Shown here: positions 1-5,264 of the stretch, one piece after another
How the letters are laid out: each line of letters starts with the position of its first letter
How positions within the stretch are numbered: position 1 is the first letter of the stretch
Source: Campylobacteraceae bacterium
GTDB taxonomy: Bacteria > Campylobacterota > Campylobacteria > Campylobacterales > Sulfurovaceae
NCBI GenBank assembly: GCA_027023325.1
Contig: JALVVQ010000305.1
Location: 1 to 6,484 of the forward strand
Length of the DNA stretch: 6,484 nucleotides
Reading direction: 5' to 3'
Notes under the pieces: generated by a model
Seen by the model: the letters and a program-made list of their open reading frames with translations, nothing else
Databases searched by the model: none
What the model was told of the DNA's origin: nothing
Program-made: the position numbers and the translations under genes

Positions 1-926
1 TGCTTGATAAGATTAAAGGTGCCTACTGTCTGGTCATACAGAGCCGTTCCAAAATGTTTGTGGTGCGTGACCGATTTGGTATTCGACCATTGAGCCTAGG
101 AAAGCTCAAAGATGGTGGTTGGATCGTGGCATCTGAGACCTGTGCCTTTGATTTGGTGGGTGCGGAGTTTGTACGCGATGTGAGGCCAGGAGAGATGTTG
201 ATTTTTGAGGAGGGTAAAGAGCCCTGCTCCAAGCAGATATTCGAGCCTGATCCTCATCCTTGCGCTTTTGAGTATATCTATTTTGCCAGACCCGACTCGA
301 TCATAGACGGAAAAAATGTCTATGAGATGAGATTGAGAATGGGAAGAAAACTGGCAGCAGAGGTACCAGCAGATGTGGATCTGGTACTCCCCGTACCGGA
401 CTCTGGGGTTGCAGCAGCCAAAGGCTATGCAGATGGGCTTGGCGTACCTTTTGAGATGGGAATCGTACGAAATCACTATGTAGGTCGTACCTTTATCGAA
501 CCGACACAAGAGATTCGTGACCTCAAGGTCAAGCTCAAACTCTCGCCGATCAAGCATATGATCGCAGGCAAGAAAGTGGCGATTATTGATGATTCTTTGG
601 TCAGAGGCACCACCTCAAAACAGATTGTCAGAATGCTTAAGGAAGCTGGTGCGGCAGAGGTACACATGCGCATCGCAGCACCAGAAATCAAATACCCCTG
701 CCGCTATGGTATCGATACGCCGACCAAGCAAGAACTGGTTTCCACTCGATACACGCCAGAGCAAATTTCTTCGGATATGGGTGCGGACTCATTGGGCTTT
801 CTTTCTATCGAGGGATTGAAAGACTCATTGGGTAGTGATCGTGCTTATTCTTTGGTGAGTTTTGATGGGAACTATTTTGCCGGGGGCAATGCCGACAGCC
901 CAGGGTGCAGCACATTTGAGCAATAG
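1..926 (+). CDS. purF: Amidophosphoribosyltransferase (glutamine PRPP amidotransferase), 3' part
   Basis: First committed step of purine synthesis in the cytoplasm: PRPP plus glutamine gives 5-phosphoribosylamine. The gene is cut by the window edge. The frame is open from base 3 (LDKIKGAYCLVIQSRSK precedes the first visible Met at 54), so that Met is internal. About 307 residues are visible; the family is usually 440-510, so roughly 140 N-terminal residues, including the nucleophilic Cys, lie outside. VVRDRFGIRPLSLG is the end of the Ntn-hydrolase glutaminase domain. The phosphoribosyltransferase domain follows, with the PRPP loop VAIIDDSLVRGTTS (about bases 576-617) and the PDSG motif (about 399-410). 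Cys codons at 261-263 and 699-701 match two of the four 4Fe-4S ligands of the Bacillus-type enzyme, but the C-terminal CxxC is absent (SLVSFDGNYF stands there). The gene converges on the MFS transporter gene. Identification is secure from the motifs. Confidence 0.96.
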   Translation, partial: LDKIKGAYCLVIQSRSKMFVVRDRFGIRPLSLGKLKDGGWIVASETCAFDLVGAEFVRDVRPGEMLIFEEGKEPCSKQIFEPDPHPCAFEYIYFARPDSIIDGKNVYEMRLRMGRKLAAEVPADVDLVLPVPDSGVAAAKGYADGLGVPFEMGIVRNHYVGRTFIEPTQEIRDLKVKLKLSPIKHMIAGKKVAIIDDSLVRGTTSKQIVRMLKEAGAAEVHMRIAAPEIKYPCRYGIDTPTKQELVSTRYTPEQISSDMGADSLGFLSIEGLKDSLGSDRAYSLVSFDGNYFAGGNADSPGCSTFEQ

Positions 927-957
927 CTTAGACAGAGATGCCCTTTCTTTGTCTAGG
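927..957. terminator. Stem-loop between convergent purF and MFS genes, possible bidirectional terminator
   Basis: Arms 927-938 and 946-957 form a 12-bp stem with two G-T wobbles and a 7-base loop. It begins right after the purF stop (924-926) and overlaps the stop codon of the opposite-strand transporter gene (953-955). The position suits a shared terminator, but neither side has a proper T-tract directly after the stem, so it may act as an RNA 3' end stabiliser or Rho-linked end instead. Confidence 0.5.
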
Positions 958-2173
958 GTTGTGCGGTGATATACCTTTTTAATTTTTGTGTATAGACCAG
1001 TCCGATACCCAGCATACCCAGCGTGACAAGATAGAGCGTCGTGTAGCCAAACCACTCCAAAATGAATCCACCAGGAATAGAGAAGAAAAGTCCTAGAGAA
1101 ACAATGGTCGATTGTATCGCTACATAGACGGGTCGTTTGTCTTCAGGCGCGATTTCCAGGACGAGGTTAGTATCTGCATTTCTAAACCCATCCATCCCGA
1201 CACCGAAGATAAAAAATATCAGTGCGTAGGCAATCGCACCTTTGGCAAAAAGTGCTATCAAAAAAGCAGTCAACATAAACCCATAAGCTGTCTGAAGCAT
1301 GCCTGCATAGTTAGGCGCAAAGCGTTTCCATAGAAACATATTGCCGATCATGCCCCCAATCATTTGAACGGTGATAAAACCACCGATCATCCATCCGGTG
1401 AGCTCCACAGTCTCTTTGGCTTTGATAATCACAAAGGGCATCGCAAGCAAAAAAGAGTACCCAAGAAGTGAGACTTTGATTTGTAGTTGTAGCCTTTGGT
1501 CTGCAGAGAGCAGCTTCTTGCTGTTTTTCAGAAATTCTAGAAAACTTTTTTCTCTGCTGTTGATATTTTTCTTAGGTGGCTCCTTGATAGACCCAAAGGA
1601 GGCAAGCCCTACAACCATAATCAGTGAGGAGATCATAAAAAGAAAAGCATAATTGTTGGGTGCCTCATAGTTGGCAAGTACCCAGCCTGTGATACCGCCG
1701 CTGATGATGGCACCCAATGCAGAGAAGAGCTGTCTGTTTGCCATGGCAGAGCCACGCTCCTGAGAGTCAAAGACTTTGGCGATGATCTCCTTGAAGTAGA
1801 TAGCGCCAAAACCGGCAGAGAAGGAGAAGGTAAAAAAGAAGATCCCAATCAGCCAAAGCGTGAGGGTAGGGTTGCTGTCTCCTACAAAGTAGATGCTTGC
1901 TCCCACGGCGAACCAAGAGGCAAAGCGGAAGAAAAAGACCCTGTGCATATACTTCATCACCCGCTCATAGCTTTGGGCATAGAAGGCAGCAAAAAGCTGT
2001 ACGGCGATGGCACCACCTCTGAGCAGTGAAGCAAAAACCCCCACCAGTATCAGCGAGTCACTGAAGTGATGCACGAGCAAGGGCAGTATGGTGGCAGGCT
2101 CTGCTACAGTAGTGCCTATCGAGAGTAAAAAAGCATGAATGCTGCTCTTGGCATTATTGATCTTGTAGGACAC
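953..2173 (-). CDS. MFS transporter, substrate unknown
   Basis: A 406-residue polytopic inner-membrane protein of the size and pattern of a 12-helix major facilitator. Hydrophobic segments are visible at about residues 12-35, 41-64, 77-97, 104-125, 150-168, 175-194, 235-250, 259-283, 290-310, 312-330, 350-373 and 378-395. A charged, Lys-rich central loop lies at about 197-230 (KEPPKKNINSREKS), as usual between the two six-helix halves. The start is GTG at 2173; no ATG lies near the N-terminus, and the GTG start keeps helix 1 whole. The GTG overlaps the hisIE stop by one base (TAGTG), with GAGG and AAGG ahead of it inside the hisIE end, so translation is probably coupled to hisIE. I see no motif that fixes the substrate; export of a metabolite or drug, or import of a nutrient, are all possible. 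Confidence 0.9.
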   Translation of the reverse strand: MSYKINNAKSSIHAFLLSIGTTVAEPATILPLLVHHFSDSLILVGVFASLLRGGAIAVQLFAAFYAQSYERVMKYMHRVFFFRFASWFAVGASIYFVGDSNPTLTLWLIGIFFFTFSFSAGFGAIYFKEIIAKVFDSQERGSAMANRQLFSALGAIISGGITGWVLANYEAPNNYAFLFMISSLIMVVGLASFGSIKEPPKKNINSREKSFLEFLKNSKKLLSADQRLQLQIKVSLLGYSFLLAMPFVIIKAKETVELTGWMIGGFITVQMIGGMIGNMFLWKRFAPNYAGMLQTAYGFMLTAFLIALFAKGAIAYALIFFIFGVGMDGFRNADTNLVLEIAPEDKRPVYVAIQSTIVSLGLFFSIPGGFILEWFGYTTLYLVTLGMLGIGLVYTQKLKRYITAQP

Positions 2174-2832
2174 TAGCGGTTCGCCTTTTCCTCTATGCCG
2201 CTGGTACCAAACCTTCGTGCCAGCTCCTGCTTGACCCTATCTGGTGTGATGTCGCGACTGCCCAGACCTACCAATGCATGGTAGAGCAGGTCAGCAGCCT
2301 CATAGATGACCTGTGCATCACTCTCTTCGTCTATAGCAACAGCCAACTCATCTGCCTCTTCTCGTATCTTGGAAAGCAGCAGTGTTTTGTCGTCGAGTAG
2401 TTTACGAGTCCAGGATGTCTCGGAAGTTTTGGCACTTTTTCTCTCCAAAATCGTATGATATAGCGTATCGACCACGCCATACATAACTGAGGTATCTATC
2501 TCCTGCTCGAGGATCACTTTGTCCTGTGTGACAGAGGTAAAAAAGCAGCTTTTTCGCCCAGTATGGCACGCAACACCGTTTTGTTTGATCTTGAGTACCA
2601 CGGTATCGGCATCACAATCAAGCAGGACATCAATGACCTCTTGTGTATGGTTGGAGCTCTCACCCTTTTTCCAGAGGCGTTGACGGCTTCGGCTATAGTA
2701 GTGTGCGTATCCGGTAGAGAGTGTGAGGTTGTATGCTTCTTCATTCATGTAGGCGAGCATCAGTATCTCACCTGTGGAAGCTTCTTGTGCGATAGCAGGG
2801 ATGAGGGGATTTTTGTTCCAGTCTATGGTCAT
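2173..2832 (-). CDS. hisIE: Bifunctional phosphoribosyl-AMP cyclohydrolase / phosphoribosyl-ATP pyrophosphatase
   Basis: Carries out steps 2 and 3 of histidine synthesis in the cytoplasm: hydrolysis of PR-ATP to PR-AMP, then opening of the adenine ring. The protein has 219 residues, close to the usual HisIE length. The HisI domain is residues 1 to about 112, with SRSRQRLWKKGESSNH (47-62), the metal-site motif DCDAD (72-76) and ACHTGRKSC (88-96); C73, C89 and C96 are the expected zinc ligands. The HisE domain is about 120-219, a MazG-like helical fold with EEADELAVA (158-166) and YEAADLLYHALVGL (177-190). The ATG at 2832 has GGAG 8 bases upstream. It lies alone, away from other his genes, in a cluster with ilvE. 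A paired REP-like element (2848-2922) lies 3 bases ahead of its Shine-Dalgarno. Both domains look intact. Confidence 0.96.
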   Translation of the reverse strand: MTIDWNKNPLIPAIAQEASTGEILMLAYMNEEAYNLTLSTGYAHYYSRSRQRLWKKGESSNHTQEVIDVLLDCDADTVVLKIKQNGVACHTGRKSCFFTSVTQDKVILEQEIDTSVMYGVVDTLYHTILERKSAKTSETSWTRKLLDDKTLLLSKIREEADELAVAIDEESDAQVIYEAADLLYHALVGLGSRDITPDRVKQELARRFGTSGIEEKANR

Positions 2833-2847
2833 GATGGTTTCTCCATG

Positions 2848-2922
2848 GTAGGGTGTTGTGCCCTCACAACACCACTTGTATTATTCTATTTTTGAAGGTG
2901 TTGTCGGGGGACAACACCCTAC
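2848..2922. repeat. Paired inverted REP-like hairpins with GTAG feet (BIME-like)
   Basis: Two 26-base units lie in opposite orientation, separated by 23 AT-rich bases. The left unit (2848-2873) is GTAG then GGTGTTGT, loop GCCCTC, ACAACACC. The right unit (2897-2922) is its reverse complement with 3 differences, all in the loop, and ends in CTAC. Each unit is an 8-bp hairpin with a 6-base loop, and the two together can also form one long stem. A GTAG tetranucleotide at the foot of a hairpin is the known signature of REP elements mobilised by RAYT (TnpA-REP, Y1 HUH) transposases; two inverted units match the BIME layout. It fills the gap between the SPFH stop (4 bases away) and the hisIE Shine-Dalgarno. 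No RAYT gene is in the window. Confidence 0.7.
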
Positions 2923-2926
2923 GAGA

Positions 2927-4015
2927 TTATTGCTGTGTGCTGATCTTTTGTTGTTTTCCCTTGGCATCTACCCAGATATTGGGTACGGCACCACCAGGGG
3001 TGAGGAAGATCTGTGCATCTTTGTTGACGCGCAGGGCATCGTTGAATTTCGCCTGGGTCTTGATCTGCTCTAATTGGAGCAGTTCAGAGGTCAAAGAGTC
3101 AGAGATGAGTTTGTTGGCTTTGGCCTGAGACTCTGCTTTGATGCGAATCTTGTCTGCTTCACCCTGGGCTTCGATACGGTTTTTGTCTGCGATACCTTCC
3201 GCAGTCGCGGCACGGCTTTTGGCATCGATCTCTGCTTTTTGCTTTTTCTGTTTCGCCATTTGTACCTGATTGATCTGCTCTTGCACTTGCGCAGGGAGGT
3301 TGATATTTCTCAGGTCGACAGCGAGTAGGGTGACGGGTTGGTTGGGCTGAAGGTCTACCTCTTTGCGGATATTTGTCTCTATGAGATTGTTGATCTCTCC
3401 CCGCTTTTCGGCCATCTCTTCAGCAGAGTATTGTCCGAGTACATTACGGACGACTTTTCGTACTTTAGAGTTGATGATCTTGTCTTCCCATCCGGCACCG
3501 ATGGTGGCGAAGATCTGAGGTGCACTGGCAGGTTTGAGTTGATACTGTACAGCGATATCAATACTGACATTGAGGTTTCTCTTGTCTTTGACTGTGATGG
3601 CAGGATTGTATTTGACGCCCCCTTCATACTCCTGTCCACTGTAGGATTTACGCTGGACATCACTGAAAGCACCGCCGGAACGATTGCTATAGACAATCAT
3701 ACGAGACTTGATATTGACAGGGATGACCTCCTGGATGACAGGGATGAAAAAGTGTAACCCTGCATGCAATGGCTCTTTTTCAAATTTACCCATATTGACT
3801 TTGATGCCTACCTCTCCTGAGTTGATGATCGTAAAGGGCTTAAAGGTAAAGATTAAAAAACCGATAATGGCAAGTATGATTAGAAAGGAGGCACCTTTGC
3901 CTCCGCCACCCATTCCCTTGAAGGGATTTTCTATGTTGTTGCTGTTTCCACTGTTTCCATTCGTGCTACCCGAGGGCTTTTTCTTTTTAAAATAATCATT
4001 CATATCTGCTGGCAT
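2927..4015 (-). CDS. SPFH/band-7 (prohibitin/HflK-like) membrane protein
   Basis: A 362-residue membrane-anchored scaffold of the SPFH family (stomatin, prohibitin, flotillin, HflK/C). A polar Lys/Asn/Gly-rich N-terminus (1-42, including NPFKGMGGGGKG, as in HflK) precedes one membrane helix (about 43-64, SFLIILAIIGFLIFTF). The band-7 domain follows (about 64-240; SGEVGIKVNMGKFEKEPLHAGLHFFIPV at its start, given here as position 66-93). Next is an Ala/Glu/Lys/Gln-rich coiled coil at about 242-305, then a short C-terminal tail (LTPGGAVPNIWVD, 338-350). Members form ring oligomers and often control membrane proteases such as FtsH; the exact role here is not shown by the sequence. The ATG at 4015 has AAGGA 6 bases upstream, better than the alternative Met5. 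It lies 56 bases after ilvE, a neighbour pairing I recall from Campylobacter, and is probably co-transcribed. Confidence 0.88.
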   Translation of the reverse strand: MPADMNDYFKKKKPSGSTNGNSGNSNNIENPFKGMGGGGKGASFLIILAIIGFLIFTFKPFTIINSGEVGIKVNMGKFEKEPLHAGLHFFIPVIQEVIPVNIKSRMIVYSNRSGGAFSDVQRKSYSGQEYEGGVKYNPAITVKDKRNLNVSIDIAVQYQLKPASAPQIFATIGAGWEDKIINSKVRKVVRNVLGQYSAEEMAEKRGEINNLIETNIRKEVDLQPNQPVTLLAVDLRNINLPAQVQEQINQVQMAKQKKQKAEIDAKSRAATAEGIADKNRIEAQGEADKIRIKAESQAKANKLISDSLTSELLQLEQIKTQAKFNDALRVNKDAQIFLTPGGAVPNIWVDAKGKQQKISTQQ

Positions 4016-4030
4016 GGTTTTTCCTTTTTG

Positions 4031-4049
4031 GTGGGGCCGAAGCCTCCAC
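4031..4049 (-). promoter_or_regulatory. UUCG-loop hairpin in the ilvE-SPFH intergenic RNA
   Basis: Read on the minus strand the segment is GTGG-A-GGC-TTCG-GCC-CCAC: seven base pairs with one bulged A, closed by the very stable C(UUCG)G tetraloop. It starts 22 bases after the ilvE stop and ends 8 bases before the AAGGA of the SPFH gene. No U-tract follows on the minus strand, so an RNA stability or processing role between the two genes is more likely than termination. On the plus strand it is followed by a T-rich run, but no plus-strand gene ends nearby. Confidence 0.5.
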
Positions 4050-4071
4050 TGCTTTGTTTTATTGAATCTTT

Positions 4072-4986
4072 TTAAATATAAGTAAGATAGTGCTTGTAAT
4101 TCTCATTTCTTCCGTGTACGACATCAAAGTAGGCTGTCTGGAGAATTTTTGTCATCTCTCCACGACTGCCATTGCCGATGACTCTATGATCGAGAGAGCG
4201 TACGGGTGTGACCTCAGCTGCGGTACCCGTGAGAAAGACTTCATCTGAGATATAGATCTCATCTCTGGTGATATTGCGTCGCTCGACGGGGATGCCGAAG
4301 TCTTTGGCAAGTTCCAAGATCGTCCCCTGAGTGATAGACTCCAGTGAGTTGTCATTAGGAGGAGAGATGAGCACGCCGTCTCTGACGACAAAGATACACT
4401 CGCCTGTGCCTTCAGCAATAAAGCCATTTTCATCCAGCATTAATGCCTCTTCAAAGCCATTTTCAATGGCTTCGTACTTTGCCATCTGGGAGTTAAGATA
4501 GTTGGCAGCAGCTTTGGCTTTGCCAAAGGTGGAGCGGTTGGGGTTGCGTGTGATAGAGGAGGTACAGCAAGTGATGCCATTTTCCAGCCCTTCATCACCC
4601 AGATAAGCGCCCCATTCCCAGGCAGCGATCATGGTGTTGACCGGTGCTTTTTTGTGGTAGATGCCCATAGCGCCATACCCTAGATAGATCAGAGGTCTTA
4701 GGTAGACATTCTCTTTGAAGTCATTTTTTCGCAACAGGTCGATATGTGCCTGCTTGACGACCTCATAGTCCATATTGGGCTCTATGGCTACGATCTTGGC
4801 AGAGTTGTAGAGTCGTTTGCAATGTGTTTCAAGTTTGTAGATCGCCAGACCATCGGCTGTCTGATAGGCCCTGGTACCTTCAAAAACCGCATTACCATAG
4901 TGTAATGTATGTGTCAGTACATGTACCTTGGCATCTGCCCAGGCCACGAACTCTCCATCCATCCAGATTACTTTTGCTTCGTTCAT
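4072..4986 (-). CDS. ilvE: Branched-chain amino acid aminotransferase (class IV PLP enzyme)
   Basis: Transfers the amino group between glutamate and the keto acids of leucine, isoleucine and valine, the last step of their synthesis, in the cytoplasm. The protein has 304 residues, the normal length for bacterial IlvE. The N-terminal region has the family signature HTLHYGNAVFEGTRAY (26-41). The PLP-binding lysine is K158 within GKAKAAANYLNS (155-166). EGTGE (192-196) and the PLP-phosphate loop FLTGTAAEVTPVRS (251-264) follow. The ATG at 4986 has GGGAG 9 bases upstream, inside a dyad that could hide it (4993-5023). It is the first gene of the minus-strand cluster with the SPFH gene, hisIE and the transporter. 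The upstream DNA carries a possible attenuator-like leader. Nothing in the gene looks damaged. Confidence 0.95.
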   Translation of the reverse strand: MNEAKVIWMDGEFVAWADAKVHVLTHTLHYGNAVFEGTRAYQTADGLAIYKLETHCKRLYNSAKIVAIEPNMDYEVVKQAHIDLLRKNDFKENVYLRPLIYLGYGAMGIYHKKAPVNTMIAAWEWGAYLGDEGLENGITCCTSSITRNPNRSTFGKAKAAANYLNSQMAKYEAIENGFEEALMLDENGFIAEGTGECIFVVRDGVLISPPNDNSLESITQGTILELAKDFGIPVERRNITRDEIYISDEVFLTGTAAEVTPVRSLDHRVIGNGSRGEMTKILQTAYFDVVHGRNENYKHYLTYI

Positions 4987-4992
4987 ATGTCG

Positions 4993-5023
4993 ATACTCCC
5001 AAGTTTATAAAGTTGGAGAGTAT
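4993..5023 (-). promoter_or_regulatory. Dyad covering the ilvE ribosome binding site
   Basis: A 31-base inverted repeat centred between 5007 and 5008. ATACTC (4993-4998) pairs with GAGTAT (5018-5023), CCAA (4999-5002) pairs with TTGG (5013-5016), and TTTATAAA (5004-5011) is self-complementary. The only flaws are a G-G opposition (5003/5012) and one extra A (5017). In minus-strand RNA the 3' arm contains the ilvE Shine-Dalgarno GGGAG (5000-4996), so folding would block translation. If transcription starts inside the dyad, the same symmetry could instead be a repressor operator. Confidence 0.55.
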
Positions 5024-5024
5024 A
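5019..5024 (-). promoter_or_regulatory. Possible -10 box for ilvE
   Basis: On the minus strand TATACT (5024 to 5019) is one base from the -10 consensus, preceded by a T-rich stretch and no good -35, as is common in Campylobacterota. It would give a start near 5012 and a leader of about 25 bases, with the upstream hairpin left out of the RNA. This competes with the longer-leader model. No experimental support is available from sequence alone. Confidence 0.3.
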
Positions 5025-5027
5025 TCC

Positions 5028-5063
5028 AAAAAGTAGTAAAAGGAAGCTCAAGAGAGTCTTCCT
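5028..5063 (-). terminator. Terminator-like hairpin upstream of ilvE (possible attenuator)
   Basis: On the minus strand AGGAAG-A-CTC (5063 to 5054) pairs with GAG-CTTCCT (5049 to 5041) around the loop TCTT. That is nine base pairs with one bulged A, followed directly by TTTTACTACTTTTT (to 5028). This is the shape of an intrinsic terminator, although the U-tract is interrupted by ACTAC. No minus-strand gene ends upstream of it, and ilvE starts about 40 bases later, so it suits conditional termination of an ilvE leader RNA better than the end of a gene. Confidence 0.45.
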
Positions 5064-5137
5064 GGGAGTATTCTTTGGAGCAGGTCTAGTGTTACCATTG
5101 GTAAAGAAAATTTGGCAGAAAGAGGATAACTTTGCAT
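5048..5137 (-). CDS. Possible Leu-rich leader peptide of ilvE (29 codons)
   Basis: A minus-strand short ORF from ATG at 5137 to TGA at 5050-5048, with a second in-frame ATG at codon 14. The second half reads MVTLDLLQRILPGRLS: five Leu (CTA, CTG, CTC, CTC, CTC), one Ile (ATA) and one Val (GTA) in 16 codons. Its stop falls inside the terminator-like hairpin (5041-5063), the arrangement used in leader-peptide attenuation of branched-chain amino acid genes. Against it: neither ATG has a Shine-Dalgarno, the overlapping plus-strand frame also looks protein-like, and chance could supply a 30-codon ORF. The upstream promoter is not clear; TATATC at 5148-5143 would place the RNA start almost at the first ATG. 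Confidence 0.25.
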   Translation of the reverse strand: MQSYPLSAKFSLPMVTLDLLQRILPGRLS

Positions 5138-5140
5138 GAT

Positions 5141-5189
5141 TTGATATATGTCAAGAGTCGTAGATTTGAAACAGAGTAGAATAGTACCG
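5141..5189 (+). promoter_or_regulatory. FNR-type class II promoter pointing toward the cytochrome cd1 gene
   Basis: TTGATATATGTCAA (5141-5154) matches the FNR/CRP-family site TTGAT-N4-ATCAA at 9 of 10 half-site bases. TAGAAT (5177-5182) is one base from the -10 consensus and predicts a start near 5189. The centre of the FNR-type site is then exactly 41.5 bp upstream, the class II activation distance. The geometry works only toward the cytochrome gene; no -10 lies at the mirrored place for ilvE. Oxygen- or nitrogen-oxide-responsive Crp/Fnr regulators commonly control nir genes, so the context fits. The specific regulator cannot be named. Confidence 0.6.
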
Positions 5190-5231
5190 TGGAAGGAAAA
5201 ATAGAGCCAGTGCATCGGTTGGTTCTACTAT

Positions 5232-5264
5232 TAGGGCACCTCTAACAATAGGTAGTATCCACAA
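5232..5264 (+). repeat. Left terminal inverted repeat of the MITE-like element (with flanking TA)
   Basis: Thirty-three bases identical to the reverse complement of 5469-5501. The first two bases (TA) are probably the duplicated target; the element proper starts at GGG (5234). Confidence 0.9.

Larger units (their letters stand above)
5011..5139 (+). pseudogene. Possible remnant of a small membrane-protein gene, no start codon
   Basis: The plus-strand frame open from 5011 to the TGA at 5137-5139 ends with KRVFLGVFFGAGLVLPLVKK then IWQKEDNFA. This is a basic stretch, a membrane-helix-like segment and a charged tail, more protein-like than expected by chance. No ATG, GTG or TTG start lies in frame before the hydrophobic stretch; the only in-frame ATG (4987) is cut off by TAA at 5008-5010. 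It may be the 3' end of a decayed small gene, or chance. It lies opposite the proposed ilvE leader peptide, so at most one of the two readings is likely to be real. Confidence 0.2.

Noticed and set aside
96..557. Minus-strand 153-codon open frame opposite purF
   Set aside because: Antisense shadow of a gene identified by strong motifs; its translation resembles no family.
966..986. T-rich stretch CCTTTTTAATTTTTG as the T-tract of a purF terminator
   Set aside because: It lies within the 3' coding end of the transporter gene and about 15 bases beyond the stem, too far for intrinsic termination at that hairpin.
2563..2895. Plus-strand 110-codon open frame opposite hisIE
   Set aside because: Shadow of hisIE that runs into the REP-like hairpins; no ribosome binding site or domain.
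3338..3757. Plus-strand 139-codon open frame opposite the SPFH gene
   Set aside because: It is the complement of a well-supported coding gene, has an acidic low-complexity translation with no recognisable domain, and no Shine-Dalgarno.
5149..5154. Perfect TTGACA on the minus strand as a -35 box for ilvE
   Set aside because: It is part of the FNR-like palindrome, and no good -10 lies 16-18 bases downstream (AGTTAT at 17).
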